In this document: piece by piece, positions 1 through 12,000 of the stretch
Position numbering within the stretch: the first letter of the stretch is position 1
Layout of the letters: each line of letters opens with the position of its first letter
Source: Pseudomonas saxonica
GTDB lineage: Bacteria > Pseudomonadota > Gammaproteobacteria > Pseudomonadales > Pseudomonadaceae
NCBI RefSeq assembly: GCF_007858365.1
Contig: NZ_VFIO01000007.1
Coordinates: 124,001 to 188,000, forward strand
Reading direction: 5' to 3'
Length of the DNA stretch: 64,000 bases
The notes under the pieces: model-generated
Told to the model about the DNA's origin: nothing
Seen by the model: only the letters and a program-made list of their open reading frames with translations
Databases searched by the model: none
Program-made: the position numbers and the translations under genes

Positions 1-3000
1 CTGTTTCCCAGCGGCCCGGACTACGTCGCGGCATTCTTTGCTTGCCTGTATGCGGGCATCATCGCCGTGCCGGCGTATCCACCCGAGTCGAGCAAACGTC
101 ATCACCAAGAGCGTTTGCTGTCGATCCTCGACGATGCCGAACCGCGCCTGCTGCTGACCTGTAGCACTTTGCGCCAGTCCTTGTTGCAGATGAGCGAGCT
201 CTGCGCGACCGATGCCCCGCACTTGCTCTGTGTCGACGAAATCGAACCCGAAGCCGTGCAGGCCTGGCGACCGGTTACCTTGCAGGCTGATGACGTGGCC
301 TTCTTGCAATACACCTCGGGTTCCACCGCCTTGCCCAAAGGCGTTCAAGTGACCCACGGCAATCTGGTCGCCAATGAGGTGCTGATCCGCCGGGGGTTCG
401 GCATCGACCTTAACCCCGATGACGTGATTGTCAGCTGGTTGCCGCTGTACCACGACATGGGCCTGATCGGTGGTTTACTGCAACCTATCTTCAGCGGTGT
501 GCCGTGCGTGTTGATGTCCCCGGCGTATTTCCTTACCCGCCCACTGCGTTGGCTCGAAGCCATCAGTGAATACGGCGGCACCATCAGTGGCGGCCCGGAC
601 TTCGCCTATCGGCTGTGCAGCGAACGAGTCAGTGAAACCGCTCTGGCCGGGTTGGACCTGAGCCGCTGGCGGGTGGCCTATTCAGGTTCCGAGCCTATCC
701 GCCAGGACACACTTGAACGCTTTGCCGAAAAATTTGCCCCATGCGGTTTTACCCCGGACAGCTATTTCGCCTCCTACGGGCTGGCCGAAGCCACCTTGTT
801 TGTTGCCGGCGGGCAGCGTGGCAAGGGCATCCCGGCCTTGTGCCTGAACGAACTGGAATTGGCCAACAACCGTATCGTGCCGGGCGAAGGCTGCGCGGTC
901 ATGAGTTGCGGCACCCACCAGCCAGAACATGCGGTACGCATTGTCGACGCGCACAGCCTTAACGCGTTGGCAGACAACCTTGTCGGTGAAGTCTGGGCCA
1001 GCGGCCCGAGCATCGCCCACGGCTACTGGCGTAACCCGAAGGCCAGCGCCGAAACGTTCGTCAAACGTGACGGCGAAACCTGGTTGCGAACCGGCGATCT
1101 GGGCTTTATGCGTGACGGCGAGCTGTTCATCACCGGTCGCCTGAAAGACTTGCTGATCGTACGCGGCCACAACCTGTACCCCCAAGACATTGAAAAAGTC
1201 ATTGAGCGTGAAGTTGACGTCGTGCGCAAAGGCCGGGTGGCGGCCTTTGCGGTCAATGTCAAAGGTGAGGAGGGCATTGGTATCGCCGCAGAAATCAGCC
1301 GCAGCGTGCAAAAAATACTGCCTGCCGAAGCGCTGATCACTGCCATTCGCCAGGCCGTGGCCGACGCTTGCCAGCAAGCCCCGAGCGTGGTCGTGCTGCT
1401 CAACCCCGGTGCGCTGCCCAAGACCTCCAGCGGCAAGCTGCAGCGCTCGGCCTGCCGCAGCCGGCTGGCCGATGGCAGTCTCGACACTTACGCGCAATTT
1501 CCGGCCCCGCAGCCAGCGGACTCGCTGCCCGCTGCGCAGCATCGCGCCAGTGATCTGGAAGCGCTGATCGCCTGGGTCTGGTGCGAGCATTTGCACGTCG
1601 AGCAAGTGGCCGCCGATGACCATTTTTTCCTGTTGGGCGGCAACTCGATTGTGGCCACCCAAGTGATCGCCCGCTTGCGGGAAGAACTCAAGCTCGAACT
1701 TAATCTGCGTCTGTTGTTTGAAGCGCCGACCCTCGGCGCCTTCGTCGCGCAGGTCGGCGCACTGCAACAGGACAGCGGGTTGGCCCAAGGCAATATCCCG
1801 CACCTGAACCGGCAGGACGAACTGCCACAGTCGCTGGCGCAAAACCGTCTGTGGTTTTTGTGGCAACTGGCCCCTGACAGCTGCGCCTTCACCATCCCCG
1901 GCGCGTTGCGCTTGCGCGGTGAGCTGAATGAAGCCGCGATGCGCAGCAGCTTCACGCACTTGATTGAGCGCCATGAAGGCCTGCGTACCGGCTTTTATCA
2001 GCGTGACGAGCACGCCTTGCAACGGGTCGACAAGGCCGCAGAGGTTGACCTGCACGTCATCGATCTTCGCGACCTGCCAGCCCCTGAGCGTGAGCTGCGT
2101 GCGCAACAGATCCGTGAAGAACAAGCACAGGTTCCATTCAATCTCGACAACGGTTCGCTGTTCAGGGTCATGCTGCTCAAGCTGGACGATGAAGACCACC
2201 AACTGCTGCTGACCCTGCACCACATCATTGCCGATGGCTGGTCGCTGAACGTGCTGATCGACGAGTTTTCCCGGTTGTACGCTGCGGCCTGCCTCGGCCA
2301 GCCGCTGGCGCTGACGCCACTGGCGCTGCAGTACGCCGACTACGGCAGTTGGCAGCGTCAGTGGCTGGCGCAAGGTGAAGCGGAGCGCCAACTGCATTAC
2401 TGGAAAACACAACTGGGCGATGAGCATCCGGTACTTTCGTTAGCCACTGACCATCCGCGCTCCGCCCTAGAGCGGCGCAGCGCGGCACGCTACAGCTTGA
2501 AACTGGATGCCGCGCTGTGCGACGCCGTGCGTTCGACCGCGCAGGCCCACGACAGCACCGCTTTCATGCTGCTGCTGGCGACCTTTCAAACATTGCTGCA
2601 TCGCTACACGGGCCAGTGCGATATTCGTATCGGCGTGCCCAGCGCCAACCGTGGGCGTCAGGAAACCCACGGCCTGATCGGGTTCTTCATCAATACCCTG
2701 GTGCTGCGCGCGGAGTTACACGGCCGTTTGCCTTTCACCCAATTACTGGCGCAAACCCGTCAGGCCACCCTGGATGCCCAAGGCCATCAGGACGTGCCGT
2801 TTGAGCAAGTGCTCGAAGCGTTCCCCCAGGCCCGCGAGCATGGCCTGTTCCAAGTCATGTTCAACCACCAACAGCGCGACCTCAGCGCCTTGCGCCGCTT
2901 GCCGGGCCTGCTGGCCGATGAGCTGGATTGGCACAGCCGCGAAGCCAAGTTCGACCTGCAACTGCACAGCGAAGAAGACCATCAGGGCCGCCTGAAACTG

Positions 3001-6000
3001 TCCTTTGATTACGCCGATGAACTGTTCGAGGCCGCCACGATTGAGCGACTGGCCGAGCACTTTGTCAGCCTGTTGCGCCAAGTCAGCGAGGACAGCGAGA
3101 AGGCCCTAGGTGATTTACAAGGGATGAGCGCGCAGCAGTTAACCGAACAGCAGCAATGGGGGGCTGCACCCTGTGAGTCGGCCCAGCACTGGCTGCCGCA
3201 CTTACTCGAGCAGCAAGCGCAGCTGACCCCTGAGCGCATCGCGCTGGTCTGGGACGGTGGCAGCCTCGACGTTGCCAGTCTGCACACACAGGCCAACCGC
3301 CTTGCGCATTACTTGCGGGACAAGGGCGTGGGGCCGGATGTACCCGTGGCCATTGCAGTCGAGCGTTCGCCGCACCTGCTGATCGGTTTGCTGGCCATTC
3401 TCAAGGCGGGCGGTGCCTACGTGCCGCTGGACCCGGATTACCCGCCAGAACGCCTGAACTATATGCTGCAAGACTGCGGCGCCACCTTGTTGCTGACGCA
3501 AAGCCACCTGCTGGACGGCTTGCCGCACCTGAGCAGCGTCAGCGCCATTGCGATGGACTGTCTCAAGCTCGATAACTGGCCCAGCCACGCACCGGGTTTG
3601 CACCTGCACGGTGATAACCTCGCCTATGTGATCTACACCTCCGGTTCCACTGGTCAGCCCAAAGGGGTGGGCAACACTCACGCCGCGCTGAGCGAGCGCC
3701 TGCAATGGATGCAAACCACCTACGCGCTGCAAGCCGATGACGTGCTGATGCAAAAAGCCCCGATCAGTTTTGACGTGTCGGTGTGGGAGTGCTTCTGGCC
3801 GCTGATTACCGGCTGCCGTCTGGTGCTGGCCGGCCCCGGTGAGCATCGCGACCCCCAGCGCATTGCGCAGTTGGTGCAACAGTTTGGCGTGACCACCTTG
3901 CACTTTGTGCCGCCCTTGTTAAGCCTGTTCGTCGATGAACCGCAGAGCGTCCACTGCACCAGCTTGCGTCGGGTGTTCAGCGGCGGCGAAGCATTGCCGG
4001 CCGAGCTGCGCAATCGCGTCCTGCAGCACCTGCCGAACGCGCAGTTGCACAACCGTTACGGGCCGACCGAAACCGCGATCAATGTCACCCATTGGCATTG
4101 CCGTGTTGAAGACGGTGAGCGCTCACCGATCGGCCGCCCTTTGGGCAACGTGTTGTGCCGGGTGCTCGACAGCGAGCTCAATCCGCTGCCCATCGGTGTG
4201 CCGGGCGAATTGTGCATTGGCGGAAGCGGCCTTGCGCGCGGCTATCTGGCGCGTCCGGGGCTGACTGCCGAACGCTTTATTGCCGACCCGCTGGGCGAAC
4301 CGGGCGCGCGCCTGTACCGTACCGGTGACCGGGTGCGCTGGAACACCGAAGGCGTGCTGGAATACCTCGGGCGGCTCGATCAGCAAGTCAAACTGCGTGG
4401 CTTTCGGGTCGAGCCACAGGAAATCGAAGCGTGCCTGCTGGCATTGCCACACGTGGCACAGGCGGCCGTGGTCATTCGCGACACTGGCGCAGGGCCACAA
4501 CTGATCGGCTACTACACAGCGCTGCAGTGCACGCTGGCCGAAGAGACGCAGAGCAACGAACTCAAGGCCGCACTGGCCGCGCAATTGCCCGACTACATGG
4601 TGCCGGCGCAGTTACTGCGTCTGGACGCGATGCCGTTGAGCCCGAGTGGCAAACTGGATCGCCGCGCCTTGCCCGAGCCGCAGTGGCAGGTCAGCGAGTT
4701 TGTGGCGCCGGCCACCGAGCTTGAGCAACAGATCGCCGCGATTTGGCGCAACGTGCTGGGGCAGACGCACATCGGCCTGCGCGATGACTTCTTTGCCCTG
4801 GGCGGGCACTCCTTGCTGGCCACGCAAATCGTCTCCCGTGTGCGTCAGGCCTGTGACGTGGAGCTGGGGCTGCGCACGTTGTTTGAAGCCAGCGAACTGG
4901 GCGCGTTTGTCGCTCAGGTCGCGCAGATTCAGGCGGCGGGGCAGCGCAACACCCAGCAATCGATCGGCCTCGTTGACCGTAGCCAGCCGGTGCCCTTGTC
5001 CTACTCCCAGCAGCGCATGTGGTTTCTCTGGAAAATGGAGCCCGACAGCCCGGCCTACAACGTCGGTGGCATGGCGCGCCTCAAAGGCCTGCTGGATGTC
5101 GGGCGCTTCGAGGCGGCCTTGCAAGCCCTGCTGCTGCGCCATGAAACCCTGCGCACCACCTTTCCGAGTGTGGACGGCGTGGCCTGTCAAACCGTCCAGG
5201 CCCAAACCGGTGTGGACATGGCCTGGCTGGACTTGAGCAGCCTCGACGAGCAGACCCGTCAGCAGCGCCTGCACGCGCTGGCCGATCACGAAGCGCACCA
5301 GCCATTTGATCTTGAGAGCGGGCCGTTGCTGCGCGCCTGCATGGTCAAGGCGGGCGAGCGTGAGCATTACTTTGTACTGACCTTGCACCACATCGTCACC
5401 GAAGGGTGGGCGATGGACATCTTCGCCCGCGAACTGGCCGAACTGTACGAAGCCTTTCTGGATGATCGCCAGTCGCCGCTGGCCCCGCTGGCTGTGCAAT
5501 ACCTGGACTACAGCGTGTGGCAGCGTCAGTGGCTGGAGTCGGGCGAGCGTCAGCGTCAGCTCGATTACTGGATGGCAAAACTGGGCAACGAACATCCGCT
5601 ATTGGAGCTGCCCGCCGACCGACCACGGCCGTCGGTGCAAAGCCACAAGGGTGAACTGTACCGTTTCGACCTCAGCGATGACCTGGCCGCGCGCGTGCGG
5701 GCGTTCAATGCCCAGCACGGCCTGACCCTGTTTATGACCATGACCGCGACATTGGCGGTGCTGCTGCATCGCTACAGCGGTCAGAACGATTTGCGCATCG
5801 GTGCCCCCGTGGCTAACCGCATTCGCCCGGAAAGCGAAGGGCTGATCGGTGCCTTCCTCAACACCCAGGTGCTGCGCTGTGAGCTGGACGGGCAGATGCG
5901 TGTTGCCGACCTGTTCGAGCAAGTGCGCAATACCGTGATCGAGGGCCAGTCCCATCAGGACTTGCCGTTTGATCATCTGGTCGACGCGCTGCAACCGCCG

Positions 6001-9000
6001 CGCAGTGCCGCGTACAACCCGTTGTTTCAAGTGATGTGCAACGTGCAGCGCTGGGAGTTCCAGCAAAGCCGCCAGTTGGCGGGCATGACCGTCGAGTTTC
6101 TGCCCAACGATGCGCGGGCGACCAAGTTCGACCTCAATCTGGAAGTCACCGACCTCGACCATCGCCTGGGCTGTTGCCTGACCTACAGCACCGACTTGTT
6201 TGACCAACCGCGCATTGCGCGCATGGCCGAGCATTGGCGCAATCTGCTGGAAGCCTTGCTGGGCGACCCGCAACAACGCCTCAGTGAATTGCCGTTATTG
6301 GGAGACGCCGAGCAACAGCGCTTGCTTGACGGGCTGGCGCCATCTGCGGCCGGGCATGACCTTGACCTGTGCATTCACCGTCTGTTTGCCGACCAAGCGC
6401 AGGCAGACCCTGACGCCATCGCCCTGACTTTTGCCGGGCAGCACCTGAGCTACGGCGAGCTTGACCGCCGCGCGAATCAGATGGCCTGGATGCTGCGTGA
6501 ACGCGGTGTCGGCCCGCAGGTGCGCGTGGGGCTGGCGCTGGAGCGCTCGCTGGACATGGTGATCGGCCTGCTGGCGATCCTCAAGGCCGGTGGCGCCTAT
6601 GTGCCGCTGGACCCGGAGTACCCGCTCGAACGCCTGCATTACATGATCGAAGACAGCGGTATTGGCGTGCTGCTAAGCCATCGCGCATTGTTCGAAGCCT
6701 TGGGCGAGTTGCCTGCTGGCGTGGTGCGCGGCTGTCTTGAAGATGATCGAGAAACCTTGGCCGCTTACCCGACCGGCGAAGTGCCGTTTATCAGCCTGGC
6801 ACAGCATCAGGCGTACCTGATTTACACCTCGGGTTCTACCGGGCAGCCGAAAGGCGTGATGGTGTCCCACGGCGAAATTGCCATGCATTGCCGAGCTGTG
6901 ATTGAGCGCTTCGGCATGCGTAGCGATGACTGCGAATTGCATTTTTACTCGATCAATTTTGACGCCGCCACCGAGCGCTTGCTGGCGCCTTTACTGTGCG
7001 GCGCGCGGGTGGTGCTGCGAGCCCAAGGGCAATGGGATGCCGAGCAAATCTGCCAATTGATCGACGAGCAACAGGTCAGCATTCTGGGCTTTACGCCCAG
7101 CTATGGCAGCCAGTTGGCGCAATGGTTGGCCAGTCGCGAGCAGACCTTGCCCGTGCGCATGTGCATCACCGGCGGTGAAGCGCTCACCGGGGAGCATTTG
7201 CAGCGCATTCGCGCCGCGTTCAGCCCCGAGGTGTTTTTCAACGCCTACGGGCCGACCGAAACCGTGGTCATGCCGCTGGCCAGTCTGGCCCCGGCACAAC
7301 TGGAAGATGGCGCCACCAGTGTGCCCATCGGACAGGTCATTGGTGCCCGGGTCGCGTATATCCTCGATGCCGGCCTGGCGCTGGTGCCGCAAGGGGCTGT
7401 CGGTGAGTTGTACATCGGTGGCGCCGGTCTGGCTCAGGGCTATCACCAGCGTGCCGGTCTGACCGCCGAACGTTTTGTCGCCGACCCGTTTGCCGGCAAC
7501 GGCGGGCGCCTGTACCGCACCGGCGATCTGGTACGCCAGCGTGTTGACGGGCTGGTCGAATATGTCGGACGCATCGACCATCAAGTGAAAATTCGCGGTT
7601 TCCGTATCGAGCTGGGGGAAATCGAAAACCGCCTGCTCGATCACCCTGCGGTGCGCGAAGCGGTGGTGCTGGCGCTGGACATGCCCGGGGGCAAGCAATT
7701 GGCCGCGTACCTGGTGTGCAGCGCGGCGCAGCACGACGAGCAGGCGCAAGCAGCCTTGCGCGATGACCTCAAGCGTCAGCTCAAAACCCAGCTGCCCGAC
7801 TACATGGTGCCGACCCATCTGGTGTTGCTGGCCAGCATGCCGCTGACCGCCAACGGCAAGTTGGACCGGCGCGCCTTGCCGACGCCCGATATTGAACTCA
7901 ACCGTCAACAGTACGTGGCCCCAAGCAATGCGCTGGAACAGAGTCTGGCGCAGGTGTGGTGTGACGTGCTGAACCTGAGCCAGGTGGGGTTGGACGATAA
8001 CTTCTTTGAGCTGGGTGGCGACTCGATTCTGTCGATTCAAGTGGTCAGCCGCGCACGCCAATTGGGTATCCATTTCAGCCCGCGTGATCTGTTCCAGCAT
8101 CAAACCGTGCAGGCGCTGGCAAGTGTCGCCACCCTTACCGAACAGACCCTCGCTGAACAGGGGGTACTCACCGGCGAGGTCGGCCTGACGCCGATCCAGC
8201 ACTGGTTCTTTGAAACAGCCATACCGCAGCGTCATCACTGGAACCAGACCCTGTTGCTCGAACCTGTGCAACGTCTGGAGGCTCCGCTGCTGGAGCAAGC
8301 ACTGAACGCCTTGCTGCAGCAGCACGACGCCTTGCGCATGAGCTTCCATCAGGTGGGCGGCCAATGGCGCGCCGACTACCGCGCGGATGGGGCAGGCAAC
8401 GTGCTGAGCCACGCCACCGTGACGGATCTGCAACACAGCCTCGACCTGTTCGAGCAGGCCCAGCGCAGCCTCGATGAGCAGCAAGGCGCGCTGGTACGTG
8501 CAGTGCTGGTAGACGCCCCGCAGGGTCAGCAACGCTTGTTGTTGGTGATCCATCACTTGGCGGTCGACGGCGTGTCCTGGCGCGTATTGCTCGAAGACCT
8601 GCAAACCCTTTATCGCCAACTGGCGCAGCAGCAACCGCCGTCATTGCCGGGCAAGACCAGCGCCTTGCGGGCCTGGACCACGCGGTTGCAGGCCTATGCC
8701 AGCAGCGATTCCCTGCGCGAAGAACTCAGCCTGTGGCAACAACAACTCAGCGGGTCGCCGGTGAACTTGCCGTGTGACAACCCGCACGGCGGCGGGCAAA
8801 ATCGCCATGGCCATACCGTCAGCGTGCACCTGGACGCTGAACGCACCACGCAACTGTTGCAGCAAGCACCCAGCGCTTACCGCACTCAGGTCAATGACCT
8901 GTTATTGACCGCTCTGGCGCGGGTATTGTGTCGCTGGACCGGGCAGCCTTCGGCGTTGATCCAGCTCGAAGGCCACGGCCGCGAAACGCTGTTTGACGAC

Positions 9001-12000
9001 ATCGACCTGAGCCGCACCGTGGGCTGGTTTACCAGTGCCTACCCGCTGCGCCTGACCCCGCAGGCAGAAGGCGGGCAGGGCGCTTCGATCAAGGCCATCA
9101 AAGAACAACTGCGCAGCATCCCGCACAAAGGGCTGGGCTACGGCGTGTTGCGTTACCTGACCGATAGCCCCACCCGTCAGGCGCTGGCGGATCTGCCAGG
9201 AGCGGCGGTGACGTTCAACTACCTCGGCCAGTTCGACCAGAGCTTTGGCGCTGACGCCCTGTTCCGCCCGTTGGATGAAGCCACGGGAGCCGCCCACGAC
9301 CCGCTGGCCCCTTTGCCCAACGAGCTGAGCATTGACGGTCAGGTCTATGGCGGCCAATTGCAGTTGCGCTGGACCTTCAGTGCCGAGCGCTTTACTCCGC
9401 AGACCATCGCCACCTTGGCCAACGCTTATATCAGCGAGTTGGAAACACTCATTGCGCATTGCCTGAGCGCTGACGCGGGCGGTTTGACCCCGTCCGACTT
9501 CCCGCTGACGAGCCTCAGTCAGGTGCAACTGGACGCGCTGCCGGTGGCGGCGCAACAGATTGAAGACCTCTACCCGTTGACGCCGATGCAGGAGGGCATG
9601 CTCGTGCACACGCTGCTCGAACCCGGCACCGGGCTGTATTTCATGCAGGACCGCTACCGCATCAACAGCGACCTCGACCCGCAGCGGTTTGCCGAGGCGT
9701 GGCAGGCGGTGATTGCCCGTCACGAAGCCTTGCGTGCGTCGTTCTGCTGGAATGTCGGCGAACAGATGCTGCAAATCATCCATCGGCCCGGTGCCGCCGC
9801 CATCGACTTCCTTGACTGGCGTGGCGAGCCACAGGACAGCCACGAGCCACGTCTGCAAGCGTTGCTCAAGGAGGAGCGCGAAGCCGGCTTTGATTTGCTC
9901 AATCAGGCACCGTTCCACCTGCGCTTGATCCGTGTCGATGAAGCCCGTTACTGGTTCATGATGAGCAACCACCACATTCTGATTGATGCCTGGTGCCGCT
10001 CGTTGCTGATGAGTGACTTCTTCGAAATCTACAGCGCGCTGGGCGAGCAACGCGCCGCGCAACTGGCCGCGCCGCCGCGCTATCGCGACTACATTGGCTG
10101 GCTGCAACATCAGGATTTGCAACAGGCCAATGCCTGGTGGCAGCGCAACTTGCAGGGTTTCGAGCAGACCACCTACATCCCCAGCGACCGTCCGTTCCTG
10201 CGTGAACACGCGGGTGACAGCGGCGGCATGCGGGTGGGTGACTGCTACACCCGGCTTGAGGTGCAAGACGGCGTGCGCCTGCGGGAGCTGGCCCAGCAGC
10301 ACAAGCTGACCATCAACACCTTCGCGCAAGCAGCGTGGGCCTTGGTACTGCGCCGTTTCAGCGGCGAGCGCGATGTGCTGTTCGGCGTCACCGTGGCCGG
10401 GCGGCCGGTCGAGTTGCCACAGATGCAACAGACCGTTGGCTTGTTTATCAACAGTGTGGCCCTGCGCGTGAAAATGCCCGCAGACGGTCAGGCGCTGGGG
10501 GTTCGGCAATGGCTGAGCGGGTTGCTCGAACACAATATGGAGCTGCGCGAATACGAATACGTGCCGTTGGTGACGATTCAGGAGCGCAGTGAGCTGCCCA
10601 AGGGGCAGCCGCTGTTCGACAGCCTGTTTGTGTTTGAAAACGCACCCGTGGACATCTCGGTGATGGACCGTGCCCAGCACCTGAACGCGACTTCGGATTC
10701 GGGGCGCACGCACACCAACTTCCCGTTGACGGCGGTGTGTTACCCCGGCGATGACCTGGGTCTGCACCTGTCGTATGACCAGCGCTTCTTCGAGCACGAC
10801 AGCGTCGAGCGTTTGCTGGCCGAGTTCAAACGCCTGTTGCTGGCCTTGATGGCAGGCATCGAAGGCGACATGGCTGAACTGCCCTTGTTGGGCGAAGCCG
10901 AGCGGCACTTCTTGCTCGACGGGTGCAACCAGAGCCAGCGCCACTATCCGTTGCAGCAAAGTTATATCGAGCTGTTTGAAGCGCAGGTGGCGGCGCACCC
11001 ACAACGAACGGTAGCCCGCTGTCTGGATCAGCAGTGGTGCTATGCCGACCTCAACCAGCGCAGCAACCGACTGGGCCATGCCTTGCTTGGCGCGGATATC
11101 AAAGCGGATCAGCCGGTCGCGCTGCTGGCCGAGCGCGGCCTGGAACTGCTGGGCATGATCATCGGCAGCTTCAAGGCCGGGGCGGCTTACTTGCCGCTCG
11201 ACCCGGGCCTGCCTGAAGCGCGGTTGAGCCGCATCATCGAATTGAGCCGCACGCCATTGCTGGTGTGTACGGCGGCTTACCGCGAGCAGGCCCAGGCCTT
11301 GCTGGATGAGTCGGGTTGCGCGAACCGTCCGCGTTTGCTGGTCTGGGAAGAGGTACAAGACCAGACGCTGGCCGAGCACGATCCGCAGGTGTATAGCCAG
11401 CCGGACAATCTGGCGTATGTGATCTACACCTCCGGTTCTACCGGCCTGCCCAAAGGGGTCATGGTCGAACAGCGCGGCATGCTCAATAACCAGTTGAGCA
11501 AAGTGCCTTACCTGCACCTCAGCGAGCGGGATGTGATCGCGCAGACGGCGTCGCAAAGTTTTGATATTTCGGTGTGGCAGTTCCTTGCTGCGCCCTTGTT
11601 CGGTGCCAGCGTCAACATCGTGCCCAACGCCCTGGCCCATGATCCGCAGGCCTTGTTGGCACACGTCAATGCCCACGGTATCAGCGTGCTGGAAAGTGTG
11701 CCGTCCCTGATTCAGGGCATGCTGGCAGAAGACACCGTGCCACTCGACGGTCTGCGCTGGTTGCTGCCTACCGGCGAAGCGATGCCGCCCGAACTGGCCC
11801 AGCAATGGCTGCTGCGCTACCCGCAGATGGGACTGGTGAATGCCTATGGCCCGGCAGAGTGCTCCGATGACGTGGCGTTCTTCCTGGTTGATAAAGCGTC
11901 GACCCAAGGCAGTTATTTGCCCATTGGCACGCCCACTGACAACAACCGTTTGTACGTGCTCGATGAGGCATTGCAACTGGTGCCGCTGGGTGCGACAGGG

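Noticed and set aside
1..66. Treating codon 23 (position 67) as the start of pvdL
   Set aside because: The same frame is open from base 1 and encodes conserved acyl-ligase sequence (LFPSGPDYVAAFFACLYAG), so the gene begins upstream of the window.
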